A stretch of 64,000 bases of DNA, from positions 1 to 64,000 of IMG/VR virus record IMGVR_UViG_3300036828_000568. The stretch is one strand, 5' to 3'. Below the pieces are notes generated by a model. That model was not told where the DNA came from. It searched no databases and worked only from the letters and a program-made list of their open reading frames with translations. Position numbers and translations under genes: made by a program. The DNA is from a virus. Shown one piece after another: positions 37,659 to 47,285 of the stretch. Position 1 is the stretch's first letter; each line of letters opens with the position of its first letter.

Positions 37659-40600
37659 ATGGCTTACAAAGCGGCCATAAAGATTACTCCTCAGTTTGAT
37701 CCTGCTGGTGATTTGCAGAAATTGACATTGACTGTGCAAAGATTGAATGCACAGACTCAGCAGCTTAATCAAAAGTTTTCAGCACGAATACTTCCATTTA
37801 ACCCTAAGCTTCAATCCAACAGCCAACTAATCGCACAACACAGCCGACGTACCGCTCGAGCTATAGATAGGCTCGAGCGAATTTTTAATAGCGTTGTGAG
37901 TCGATTGATACAGACACTAGGGGGAATGTCTAGGTTTATAATCAGAGGATTTAACGTCGAGGCATTCGTTATATCCCCGGTTATGGGTCTAATAGGATCG
38001 GTAAGCCTGGGTATCTTACCGATGATGCTTGCTACGGCAACTGGAATATTCAAATGGTTGTGGAATAAGGTTGCAGAACTAGGTGATGCAATGATACAGG
38101 ACCGTATGCTCGCAATGCGTGCGGGCACCACGGTCGGGGCGATAAGAGCGTTTAGAACTGCTTTCCCTATGATTAATGATCCTAATTTAATTGGGAACGT
38201 TGCTCTTACTCGTATTGACCTAACTAGCCGAGCAACATCTGTTCTACATTGGCTTTTGAAGGTTAAAAAGTCTAATGATTCAATGACGGTTATTGTAGAT
38301 ACCCTTATTCAAGCCAGGGAATTTATGAAGAAAGAATCTGCTGATAGGGCCATTTTGAGTGCCCAAAACTTTAAATTGTTAGAAACTATGAATGCTCAAA
38401 CTTTATTGAACTTGCGTGAAATGACTGATGACGAATTTATGCATACGATTGAACAATATCATACCCTACGACCAAGATTTTCACAAACTGTAGAAGCCCA
38501 GAATATGCTTGTTGATTTTATTCTTCAAATAAAAAGAATGTGGACTAATATCGAAACAAAACTTGGAAAGACATTAGTAGAGACTGGCATTACGAAATCT
38601 TTAGAAAACTTGAGTAAGGCTACACTAGATTTTATTGATTTTGGATTACATCTACCGGTTACTCAAAGAATGTTTAAGGGTTTAGAAGGAGATATACAGT
38701 GGTTTGCTGATTGGTTGGGTGATACCAAAAATCAGAAAAGAGTTGGTAAAATTGTTCAAGATATGATACTTAATTTTGAAAAAGGAGTTGCATACTTAGT
38801 AGAATTTTCTGGTAATGTAGAAGAAGCCCGTGAAATGCGCCGGGAAATTCTGCGCTTTGAAGCCCGTGAAGGGCGTCGTGAACGTGGACTTCCTGCAAGG
38901 CCACGACGTATGCCTGGGGTTCCTGGTGGAGTAGTTAGGTCTTTTGGACCTAAGCTGCCGGAAGGGCAAAGACTACAACCCGATCAAACTAGAAAGCCAG
39001 TGCCTACAGAAAAACCAGATTCATCAGGAACACGCCCCCAAACTCCATCTACTCCAACGACGAGAGCAACACCTCCTACCGGTACATCGCCTTCAACGCC
39101 TTCTACTACTGCTCCAGGTTCAACTCGACCAGCTCTAACTCCTACCCCGTTAGGACCGTATAATCGACCACGCGGTCCTGCGATTGAACACCCACATTGG
39201 ACTCGACACCCTACCAAGGTTCGTCCTTCTCCTTTTCCAGCTCCTGCTCGCCCCGCTCCTGCCCCCGCTCCTGCCCCCGCTCCTGCCCCCGTTGCTCCTG
39301 CTCCTACTCCACCTGCTGCTTCACCTAAATTGGGTGAAACTCGTGTAAGACCTGATGGTAAGATTGAACAGTGGAATGGTTATCAGTGGCAAGGACCAGT
39401 TGCGCCAGGAGGAACAGGTCGCCCCGCGCCTGCTCCTGCTCCTATTCCTGTCCCTTCACCACAACCATCTAATGTACCTCTAGGTCCTTATAACCGTCAA
39501 CGTGGTGATCCACGTTGGACTCGACATCCTCAAGCCCCTTTAGAGCCTTCTGGTCGCCCAAGGGATGCCCCGTTTACAGGAGATCCGTTTACTGCGGCAA
39601 GAGTCCCAGGTCAAAGGGGGGGACCTTCTGGTCCGCCTGCGTATGGTCCGCCCAAGCCACCGTTTCAACCGGTTACGGAAGATGATATAATTCAGCGTCG
39701 GTTTAGAACAAATCAACGAGTACCAATAGATCCACGCCGGTATCCTGATCGCCCGTCTGGTAGGCCCAGAGATGCTCCGTTTACAGGGGCTCCCCCTACT
39801 ACAGCAGGAATTCCGAGTTTAATAGAACAGCAGCGTGCTCCTCTTAGACCTTCTGGTCGTCCTAGAGATGCTCCGTTTACTGGAGGTCAATTTGATCCTG
39901 TTACAGGGATGCCGCGTAGTGCAGTCGGAATTCCAGGTGCAGTGGGTGGACCTTCTGGTCCTGCTGCTCCTAGGGCTCCGGTAATTCCTGTGACTCGTGG
40001 ACCATTACCTTTTGAACCGCCTAAACCTCCGATGCAACCAATTATAGAAGGTGATAGAATACCACGTCCGTTTAGAACAGGTCAAAGAGTACCAATAGAT
40101 CCGAATAGGTATCCATTACCATCTGGCAGGCCCAGAGATACACCGTTTACCGGCGCACCTCCGTCCGCAGCCGGTGTTCGTGGAGCTCAAGGTGGACCTT
40201 CTGGTGCTGCGGCATATGGTCCACCTAAACCACGACCAGGTTCAGAAATTCTGGATAATGACATTATAACACGTCAATTTAGAACGGGGCAACGAGTTCC
40301 AATAGATCCGCGTCGATATCCTGACAGACCTTCTGGTCGTCCTAGAGATGCTCCGTTTACGGGAAGACCTTATGACCCGGTTGGCGTGGCTCCCTTGACA
40401 GAACGTCAGGAAAGGTTGTCTCGTCCATCTCCATTTCCTGGACCTCCCACTGCTCCTGCTCCTAGTCCTGCTCCTGCTCCTACTACTTCTGGTGTACCTT
40501 CAACTCGTACTGCTCCTACTGGTTCAGTTCCTTCTCCGGTAGGACAACAAGTTTTACCACCATCGGCTACTGTCGGTGTACGACCCCCATTTCAAGCTGG

Positions 40601-42542
40601 TCCTCCACCGTTAGTAGCTGGACCGGGTGGAAAGGTAAATGAAACAGATTTCTATAGTAATGTAAGAGAAAAATTTAGACTTTCTCCATTGAATGGTTTT
40701 GTTCCTAAAGACGGTGATAGATGGGGTATTAAAACTGGAAGTCCTGATGAATGGGCCAGATTGGCGGTTGCAACAGCAAAACAAGAAAATAATATGGACG
40801 CTACTCCTAATAAAGATGGTGGAATGCTTCAATTTAAACAGGAAGATCTTAAGCGTTTGGGTGTCACAGGTAATGTTGCTGATCCAAATGCACAGACACA
40901 AGCTCTCGTAAATCAGTGGTCAAAAAATGTCCCTGCATCTGGTGTTTTTAGTTCACCTGTTCCAAAAGGAACACCAGGATCAACTACTTTTTCTAATGGT
41001 AGTACGTGGGGTGGAGCAGGAACAGAATTTGGATCATTGCAATGGGGTCCGACTGCAACTAATTTGAAAACAATACCAAGTCGATTGGAACATGCAGATA
41101 TAGAAAAACATCTGCCTGCGGCGGATGAACTGCAAAAACAAGTTGGAGTACAAAATGCGGCTGATGCGCCAATGTGGGATAGGCCATGGGAGAAAGTGAA
41201 AGCAACATCTGGTGACACTGGTTATGTTGGGACTGGTGGATTTAATTTTATGGGAAGTAAACGAGCTAAAGATATGGGGATGGGGGATGTTTCCCTGTAT
41301 TCTGCTACAGCTCAACAAACATTTGAGACAGGAATCACTGATGGAAAAGGACCAGCAGTCATTCGTGCGAATAAATACGCTGGTCCTGATATAGCTGGTT
41401 TCTTAAAAGATCTGCATGATGCCGGTGCTCCTCTTAAAGATTTTGCTGGTGCTTATGTTCAAAAACCTCGACAACACGGTCATGGTAACGCGGTAGATAT
41501 TGAAACTGGATTTGGTGGTGGGCCTGATAATAGCCCTGCTCTATATAAATGGGCTAAGGAAAATCCTGAATTATTTCAAAAAATACAAGATGATCATCAT
41601 ATGAAGAACCTTACTAAAGAAGCTAGTGGTGTGAATGATTGGGGGCATTTTGAATGGTCGCCACAAAGAAAGGCTACACCGGCCGAAATGGAGGCTCGTA
41701 AAAAGAGTAATTGGCCCGATTCTAAAGAGGCAAAAGAAGGAGTAGCTCCTAAGGGTCTTCCCACTGGTGATGATCAAACATATACTAAAGATTGGGCTGT
41801 ACCGAATACGGTGTTAGGAAGAGAACAATGGAAATGGACTCAGCCGAATGCCGGGGTTCCTTCTACAAATCAGCCTTCAACTACAGTGACACCGACTGGT
41901 AAACCATGGCCAACTGTTGATGTGCCAAAAGCATTGGAAAAAATGCAGACAGATCCTGAAACTGGTCAACAAATATTCCCTAGAGAAAGGCTTACTCCAC
42001 AAAAAGGTGGAATTCCTGCGCCACATGTTCCTCATCTTCCTAAAATGGTGAAAGGAGCTCCTTATAGAGGAATATTTGATACACCTAAAGATGTTCCTTG
42101 GTATCTTGATACACCATCTACCTCACTTGTGCCTACTGATTTAAAGAATAAGAAGAAGAATGAACCTGCTCAAAAACCTCCACCTCCAAGATGGACTGAA
42201 GGAGAAGCTCTTCCCTATACTAATTATGATCCTAATGCAAATCCAATGGATAATTTGAGAATATTGAATAGTTCTGATGCAAGAGCGACATGGGCCAAGC
42301 CATACGGTTCAGATGTTCGTGATATTCCATATCCCCCGGCAGAGGATAAACCCAAAACCCAGGTTGAAGATCCTGATAAGGGTGAAAAGAAAAATCAAGA
42401 TACAGACAAGCCGAAAGATTCTGATAAACCGACTAAAGATAATGATAAACCAGCTCAAGATTCTGATAATAATAATTCTGATTCTAATACTTCTACAGAC
42501 GCACCTACTGCTGAAGATCATCCTGCCGACACGGATTCCTAA
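37659..42542 (+). CDS. tail tape measure protein with two lytic-type domains
   Basis: 1627 residues, the longest gene. The N terminus is helical (LQKLTLTVQRLNAQTQQLNQ) with hydrophobic spans at about 105-137. Residues about 440-990 are Pro-rich, with repeats of PSGRPRDAPFTG (five) and FRTGQRVPIDPRRYP-like blocks (three). About 1030-1085 resembles a lysozyme-like domain (ARLAVATAKQENNMD ... MLQFKQEDLKRLG). About 1265-1335 has HGHGNAVDIE and WGHFEW, the His/Asp/His set of an M15-type peptidase. It sets tail length and likely digests peptidoglycan at DNA entry. Acidic Asp/Lys tail. Confidence 0.8.
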   Translation: MAYKAAIKITPQFDPAGDLQKLTLTVQRLNAQTQQLNQKFSARILPFNPKLQSNSQLIAQHSRRTARAIDRLERIFNSVVSRLIQTLGGMSRFIIRGFNVEAFVISPVMGLIGSVSLGILPMMLATATGIFKWLWNKVAELGDAMIQDRMLAMRAGTTVGAIRAFRTAFPMINDPNLIGNVALTRIDLTSRATSVLHWLLKVKKSNDSMTVIVDTLIQAREFMKKESADRAILSAQNFKLLETMNAQTLLNLREMTDDEFMHTIEQYHTLRPRFSQTVEAQNMLVDFILQIKRMWTNIETKLGKTLVETGITKSLENLSKATLDFIDFGLHLPVTQRMFKGLEGDIQWFADWLGDTKNQKRVGKIVQDMILNFEKGVAYLVEFSGNVEEAREMRREILRFEAREGRRERGLPARPRRMPGVPGGVVRSFGPKLPEGQRLQPDQTRKPVPTEKPDSSGTRPQTPSTPTTRATPPTGTSPSTPSTTAPGSTRPALTPTPLGPYNRPRGPAIEHPHWTRHPTKVRPSPFPAPARPAPAPAPAPAPAPVAPAPTPPAASPKLGETRVRPDGKIEQWNGYQWQGPVAPGGTGRPAPAPAPIPVPSPQPSNVPLGPYNRQRGDPRWTRHPQAPLEPSGRPRDAPFTGDPFTAARVPGQRGGPSGPPAYGPPKPPFQPVTEDDIIQRRFRTNQRVPIDPRRYPDRPSGRPRDAPFTGAPPTTAGIPSLIEQQRAPLRPSGRPRDAPFTGGQFDPVTGMPRSAVGIPGAVGGPSGPAAPRAPVIPVTRGPLPFEPPKPPMQPIIEGDRIPRPFRTGQRVPIDPNRYPLPSGRPRDTPFTGAPPSAAGVRGAQGGPSGAAAYGPPKPRPGSEILDNDIITRQFRTGQRVPIDPRRYPDRPSGRPRDAPFTGRPYDPVGVAPLTERQERLSRPSPFPGPPTAPAPSPAPAPTTSGVPSTRTAPTGSVPSPVGQQVLPPSATVGVRPPFQAGPPPLVAGPGGKVNETDFYSNVREKFRLSPLNGFVPKDGDRWGIKTGSPDEWARLAVATAKQENNMDATPNKDGGMLQFKQEDLKRLGVTGNVADPNAQTQALVNQWSKNVPASGVFSSPVPKGTPGSTTFSNGSTWGGAGTEFGSLQWGPTATNLKTIPSRLEHADIEKHLPAADELQKQVGVQNAADAPMWDRPWEKVKATSGDTGYVGTGGFNFMGSKRAKDMGMGDVSLYSATAQQTFETGITDGKGPAVIRANKYAGPDIAGFLKDLHDAGAPLKDFAGAYVQKPRQHGHGNAVDIETGFGGGPDNSPALYKWAKENPELFQKIQDDHHMKNLTKEASGVNDWGHFEWSPQRKATPAEMEARKKSNWPDSKEAKEGVAPKGLPTGDDQTYTKDWAVPNTVLGREQWKWTQPNAGVPSTNQPSTTVTPTGKPWPTVDVPKALEKMQTDPETGQQIFPRERLTPQKGGIPAPHVPHLPKMVKGAPYRGIFDTPKDVPWYLDTPSTSLVPTDLKNKKKNEPAQKPPPPRWTEGEALPYTNYDPNANPMDNLRILNSSDARATWAKPYGSDVRDIPYPPAEDKPKTQVEDPDKGEKKNQDTDKPKDSDKPTKDNDKPAQDSDNNNSDSNTSTDAPTAEDHPADTDS

Positions 42543-44140
42543 TGCGATATTATAGCATTTCTATCGATAAAGCTCCAGGGGTATTTAAACCGGCGGAAGG
42601 AGCATCTATTCCTGGTGCCCTGTGGGATACGTGGATTAATGGGGTAAATGATTTTGGTGCTCAGCAGATTGAATTTTCAATAGAAATGCAAGAAACTGCT
42701 GCTCCAACTAATAATTCACAAATTGTTATCAAGGGGGTAAGTTGGGATCAAATTAAAGAAACAAATAATCTTATAAATAAAGGGATTTTGATGCACGCTG
42801 GTATGAAACCAGGGTTGCCCCTTGCCACGGCGCAATCCCAGCACTATACTGAACTCTTCCGTGGAATTATTCTTAGGGCCTGGGGTAACTGGGAAGGCAC
42901 CGAAATGAGTATCGGCCTACAGGTTGCTTCCGGTAAGGCAGCGGAAAAGAGTGCTGATAGTGGAGGGGGTAAGGGCGGAAGTCAGCTTGCAGGTCTAGCA
43001 GAATCTTTGATTGGGAGTTTTGGTGGAGGTGGAGGTGGGAGTGCTGCCGCTGTAATTGCACGACACAATTATCTAAGAAATGTAGACAAGCTTCGTTTTC
43101 AACGAACTGGTCCACGTTCTATTGATGGAAGGCCATTTTCACGCGGACCAGTTTCACAGAGCCCAGGAGTTCAGCCACTTGATACTGGTGGGAATGGTGG
43201 TACGAGTGCTGGCTTTGATATGAGTGGTACAGGAATTAGTAGTCCACAAGTAGGAGGTGATTTTTTCGGGGGAGGTACACCTGGATTAACAGATCCTCTT
43301 AATCTTATTCATAACATGATGCCGAATATGCCAATGTCTTCAGCCGTTCAACAAATGCTTTCTAAAGCATTCCCTGGAGCTAATATCATCACAAATATTC
43401 ATCCTGGCCTTAAACTTCCTCACCAGGATGCAGGCATGTATCAAAGCATGTCTCAAGTTATGCCTTTCTTAAAGAATTTAAGTCAATCAATATTAGGGGC
43501 TAAGAACTATACCGGGGTTAGAGCTGCCTCATACGGTGATACTGTTCACGTGTTTGATGGTACACAGCCTCCTATTAATTCCGGTTTGATTCAGGTTATA
43601 GATATTATTGGACAACCTACATGGATTGATCAGCAACGAATTCATCTAAAAACTGTGTTGCGAGCAGATTTACATATTGGTGATAGATTTACACTTCCGT
43701 CAAATATCTTAATGGCATTAAGTCCTGAAGCTAACGTCTTAGGAGCAAACGGAGCAGCCAGTCCACAACGGTCACATGTTACTGTAGAAGGGATGGTATT
43801 TAGAATATATAAAATTCTGCATGTTGGTGATTTTCGAAGTCCACACGGTTCTGATTGGAGTTCAAATTATGAGGCTCAAGTAGAAGGAGAAGGAGGTACA
43901 ACTCCTCCTGGTGCTGATTCTGGTGCGAGTGTAAATAGTTCGAGTCAGCAGCAAAATCCTAATAATCAACCAACGAGTGAAGAACCCCCCGCTGTTCCTT
44001 CTCAAATACCAGGAGTAACTGTGCCTCCTTCGATTGATACTACTCCACAAAAATTGGGAATATCTCCACCCTTTAAGAAGGATATTCCTCAGAATGTTTC
44101 TTTCGGTTCTAAGTACACTCGTAAGACAAGGCACTACTGA
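42542..44140 (+). CDS. baseplate hub-type protein
   Basis: 532 residues. The beta-rich N terminus (YYSISIDKAPGVFKP ... QIEFSIEMQETAAPTNNSQI) is followed by a Gly-rich loop (SFGGGGGGSAAAV) and a C-terminal domain with LRADLHIGDRFTLPSN. Lies between the two tape-like genes and baseplate genes; hub function is inferred from place and fold-like text. Confidence 0.5.
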   Translation: MRYYSISIDKAPGVFKPAEGASIPGALWDTWINGVNDFGAQQIEFSIEMQETAAPTNNSQIVIKGVSWDQIKETNNLINKGILMHAGMKPGLPLATAQSQHYTELFRGIILRAWGNWEGTEMSIGLQVASGKAAEKSADSGGGKGGSQLAGLAESLIGSFGGGGGGSAAAVIARHNYLRNVDKLRFQRTGPRSIDGRPFSRGPVSQSPGVQPLDTGGNGGTSAGFDMSGTGISSPQVGGDFFGGGTPGLTDPLNLIHNMMPNMPMSSAVQQMLSKAFPGANIITNIHPGLKLPHQDAGMYQSMSQVMPFLKNLSQSILGAKNYTGVRAASYGDTVHVFDGTQPPINSGLIQVIDIIGQPTWIDQQRIHLKTVLRADLHIGDRFTLPSNILMALSPEANVLGANGAASPQRSHVTVEGMVFRIYKILHVGDFRSPHGSDWSSNYEAQVEGEGGTTPPGADSGASVNSSSQQQNPNNQPTSEEPPAVPSQIPGVTVPPSIDTTPQKLGISPPFKKDIPQNVSFGSKYTRKTRHY

Positions 44141-45969
44141 TGGCTAAGACTATTAATCTTACCGTACAAGTAGATGACTCGCAGTTCCAAAAGTTCATGC
44201 GGGACTATACGGCGTTTTCAAATCAAGTGAAAACGCTGCAAGTCAATTTCAAGGCTGTGACCAATACAATAAGTCAGGCACAAAAACAGACAATAGATTG
44301 GCAAAAGTCTTTACAGGGTGTTAATAATTTCATAACAGGGATTGTTCCTGGGGTAAAGAAAATCACTGAACATTTTTCCAAGTGGGCTGCTCTTATTGGC
44401 GGCATTGGGATGATGTTGGGGACTGGCAGTATACTTGGAATTGATCGGTTGGCGAATACGTTGGTTCAGCGCCGTCGCCAGATGCTAATGCTGGGAGGTG
44501 ATTGGGGCGGCATTCAGGCTCGTCAGCTAGGCGCACAAGGCACCATTTCCGATACTATGGGAGTTATGCAAAGAATTCAGTATGGTAAGATGGGTGACGT
44601 TCTTACTCGTGCTGGTCTACAGGCGGCTGGCGTTAATTTGAAGGATGTACTAGATCCCAATAAAAGTTCTGCGGATATTTTTGAAGATGTTATTCGGAAA
44701 ATGCCTGAAACGTTCAAACAGGCAGAACCAGGACAGGAACTTCAGTTTATTATTGGTCGTCATTTAGACAAAATAATGCCAGTTGAAGAATGGATGAAAT
44801 TTATCAAGCCTGGGGGCGGTGTTGATATAAATGAACAACAGCGAGTATTGAGAAATATTGAAGAACAAAAGAAACATCCCGGTCTTACCCCGGAAGAGGG
44901 GCGTTCCTGGGCGGATCTGTATACAGCGGCCAAGGCTTTCGTAACTGATATACAGACTAAGCTCGGTTCATCGCTTTCTGGCATTGCTGGCTCGCTTACC
45001 GAAGTCAGTAAAGGATTCAGTAACCTACTGGATGCTCTTTTAGATTCCCCGGCTGTTAAGAGAGCCTTGGCACAAGTCAAAGAATGGTTAGATTCATTTG
45101 CAGAATACTTGAAAGGGGATGAGGCTAAGAAAAAACTGCAAGAATGGACTGAGGAAATGGAAAAAATTCCTTGGGCCAAGTTAGGTGAAGTGATTGGGAC
45201 GTTCATTGAAAACTTAGGAACAGTTATTAGAGCGTTGTTGGCGTTGAAGGGATTAACCATGGGAGCCGCTGTAGGTGGAGCAGTAGGTGGTCCTTTGGGA
45301 GCCGCTGTAGGTGGAGTAGTAGGAGCAGGAGTTGGGTGGTTTTCACCGGAACTTCTTCAAGGAGCATTTACCGGGAAACTTCCTTGGCCAGGAGCCCCTG
45401 GTCAAGCAGATCGCCAAGAATTACAACAGGAGCAAACTCCTGGTCAACAAAAATTCAATAATTACATGGACTATTTCCTAAACGGATTAGGAGGATGGTT
45501 TGGTTTCGGAAAGCAACAACAGGCTCCTACATTCCCGGTAAATCCGATGGATCCTAATGCTACTGTTCCACCGGCAGCGACAGGACAACCTCAACAGCAG
45601 CAGCAAGGAGCAGTGGTAGGTCCTTCGAATTTTGCTTTTAATAATAGTCCAGTTAATAATATGATAGCTTCTGGAGGCAGTAGAACTTCGCTTGCGATGG
45701 CAGGTGGAGGTGGAGGTAGTCCAACATCATCTGTTAATGTTGCTTCAATGGCAGGATCAGTTAGAAGCTTTGCTCCACGAACAACAGGAACTGGTGGGGA
45801 TTTTACATCATCAACTCAATTAGCATTGAATATGGCTAATGGAGGAAGACAGAGGGGGCGGAGTGGTCCATTAGATGTAGATAATTGGCAAATGAACAGA
45901 ACTGCACAGCTTCGTATTGATAATGTTGCAGGAGCAAGTGTGTTTGCTACTGGAGTAGGATTAGCCTGA
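44140..45969 (+). CDS. second tape-measure-like protein
   Basis: 609 residues. The N terminus (INLTVQVDDSQFQKFMRDYT ... QVKTLQVNFKAVTNTISQ) has the strand-then-coiled-coil start of tape measure proteins. Gly-rich membrane-type segments (AAVGGAVGGPLGAAVGGVVG then AGVGWFSP) lie in the middle and a Gln/Gly/Ser-rich tail follows. It may be an ejected inner-tail protein. A second such gene besides the 1627-residue one is unusual. Confidence 0.55.
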   Translation: MAKTINLTVQVDDSQFQKFMRDYTAFSNQVKTLQVNFKAVTNTISQAQKQTIDWQKSLQGVNNFITGIVPGVKKITEHFSKWAALIGGIGMMLGTGSILGIDRLANTLVQRRRQMLMLGGDWGGIQARQLGAQGTISDTMGVMQRIQYGKMGDVLTRAGLQAAGVNLKDVLDPNKSSADIFEDVIRKMPETFKQAEPGQELQFIIGRHLDKIMPVEEWMKFIKPGGGVDINEQQRVLRNIEEQKKHPGLTPEEGRSWADLYTAAKAFVTDIQTKLGSSLSGIAGSLTEVSKGFSNLLDALLDSPAVKRALAQVKEWLDSFAEYLKGDEAKKKLQEWTEEMEKIPWAKLGEVIGTFIENLGTVIRALLALKGLTMGAAVGGAVGGPLGAAVGGVVGAGVGWFSPELLQGAFTGKLPWPGAPGQADRQELQQEQTPGQQKFNNYMDYFLNGLGGWFGFGKQQQAPTFPVNPMDPNATVPPAATGQPQQQQQGAVVGPSNFAFNNSPVNNMIASGGSRTSLAMAGGGGGSPTSSVNVASMAGSVRSFAPRTTGTGGDFTSSTQLALNMANGGRQRGRSGPLDVDNWQMNRTAQLRIDNVAGASVFATGVGLA

Positions 45970-46763
45970 TGCCATTTGATGCTCAGTTAAAATATCAAAT
46001 TTGCCCGATTATCCTAACAGGTGGCACGGCTGCTCAAATGAATGGCGGCATGATGCCATTAATCAGCATGTTTGCTACGAATAGTGATATTAACTATTTA
46101 GGATTGCCATTTGACATGGGTGACTTAGATAGTGCGTTCGGGCATTTTAATGTTCTACCGGGTGGAACATTGGTTACTCAGCAGATTGCTAAATATCCAT
46201 TTGCTAATCAATGGGTTGCTGCGAATGCGGTTATCCGTGAACCATTAACTCTTTCTGTTATTATGGATTCTCCTATGCGGCCTCCATCCAATAATCCTTT
46301 TATGGATGTTTGGCAATACAAGCAATCAGTATTCACAGCGTTAAAGGCAACTCTTGATCGACACAATAATATAGGAGGAACGTACACTGTTGCTACTCCA
46401 GCTTTCATGTATGAAAACCTTGTCATGCTTTCTATGACAGATAATTCACGTGGGAATAATTCCCTGCCGCAGAATGCTTGGCGTTTTGATTTTGAAAAAC
46501 CCCTTATTACACTAACTGATTTGCAAGGGGCACAGAACCAATTAATGAGTGCAATGTCACGGGCAACTCCTAACACAGGACAGGTGACAGGACAACAACC
46601 CGGTCAATCTCAAGGTGATGCAACACAGGCTCGAACTCTAAAAATCACAGGAGGACTTACGATAAATAAACCTCAAGCTTTAACACCTCTTCCAAATCAA
46701 GGCGGTGGTAACTTTCCTGCTCTTCCTAGTCCAGCTAGTTTCCCCTATGGCGGTGTTTCGTGA
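45969..46763 (+). CDS. baseplate/tail protein
   Basis: 264 residues; text LKYQICPIILTGGTAAQMNG and MYENLVMLSMTDNSRGNNSL. The position next to the plug and spike genes suggests a baseplate component. GTG of the next gene overlaps its stop. Confidence 0.5.
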   Translation: MPFDAQLKYQICPIILTGGTAAQMNGGMMPLISMFATNSDINYLGLPFDMGDLDSAFGHFNVLPGGTLVTQQIAKYPFANQWVAANAVIREPLTLSVIMDSPMRPPSNNPFMDVWQYKQSVFTALKATLDRHNNIGGTYTVATPAFMYENLVMLSMTDNSRGNNSLPQNAWRFDFEKPLITLTDLQGAQNQLMSAMSRATPNTGQVTGQQPGQSQGDATQARTLKITGGLTINKPQALTPLPNQGGGNFPALPSPASFPYGGVS

Positions 46764-47278
46764 CTACAATTATTCCATTTATACCATCTAACTTAGTGGC
46801 TCCTTCTTTTCGGGCTGTATTTGATGGTGTTGATCATAATGTGATTATTACTTGGAATGTTTCTGCACAACGATATTATGTTAATGTCTACACATCGAAC
46901 GGGGCCTGGGTTATCACTATTCCTCTTTTTGCAAGTCCTCCTGGGCGTGCAGCAGCGAACGCAGTTTATGATCCATTTCTTAATGCCGTAATTGTAGACT
47001 TGGTTGATCCTAGTTTGTGGCCTTGTCCTCTTGCTGGTCCAATAACTAAACCGGGAACGATAATTGATTATACCTTGGAAAATTTTCAACCTTTGACATA
47101 TAACGGAAGGTTTAGATCATTACACATTAATTCACAGCGGTTTTCATTTCCTATTGACTTTAATCCTGGGCAGTTGGTTGTTCTTGGTCAAGTAAGTCGA
47201 TATCTTAATATGATAGAAAGTGTATTTCAAACATCTTCCATGATTTATCGAAACGGTTCGTTCGAAATCAACCCATAG
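46760..47278 (+). CDS. baseplate plug-like protein
   Basis: 172 residues. IPFIPSNLVAPSFRAVFDG, YYVNVYTSNGAWVITIPLFA and a late strand block recall DUF6983-type baseplate plugs that close the tail tube. Starts at GTG overlapping the previous stop. Confidence 0.5.
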   Translation: MTTIIPFIPSNLVAPSFRAVFDGVDHNVIITWNVSAQRYYVNVYTSNGAWVITIPLFASPPGRAAANAVYDPFLNAVIVDLVDPSLWPCPLAGPITKPGTIIDYTLENFQPLTYNGRFRSLHINSQRFSFPIDFNPGQLVVLGQVSRYLNMIESVFQTSSMIYRNGSFEINP

Positions 47279-47285
47279 GTGTACC

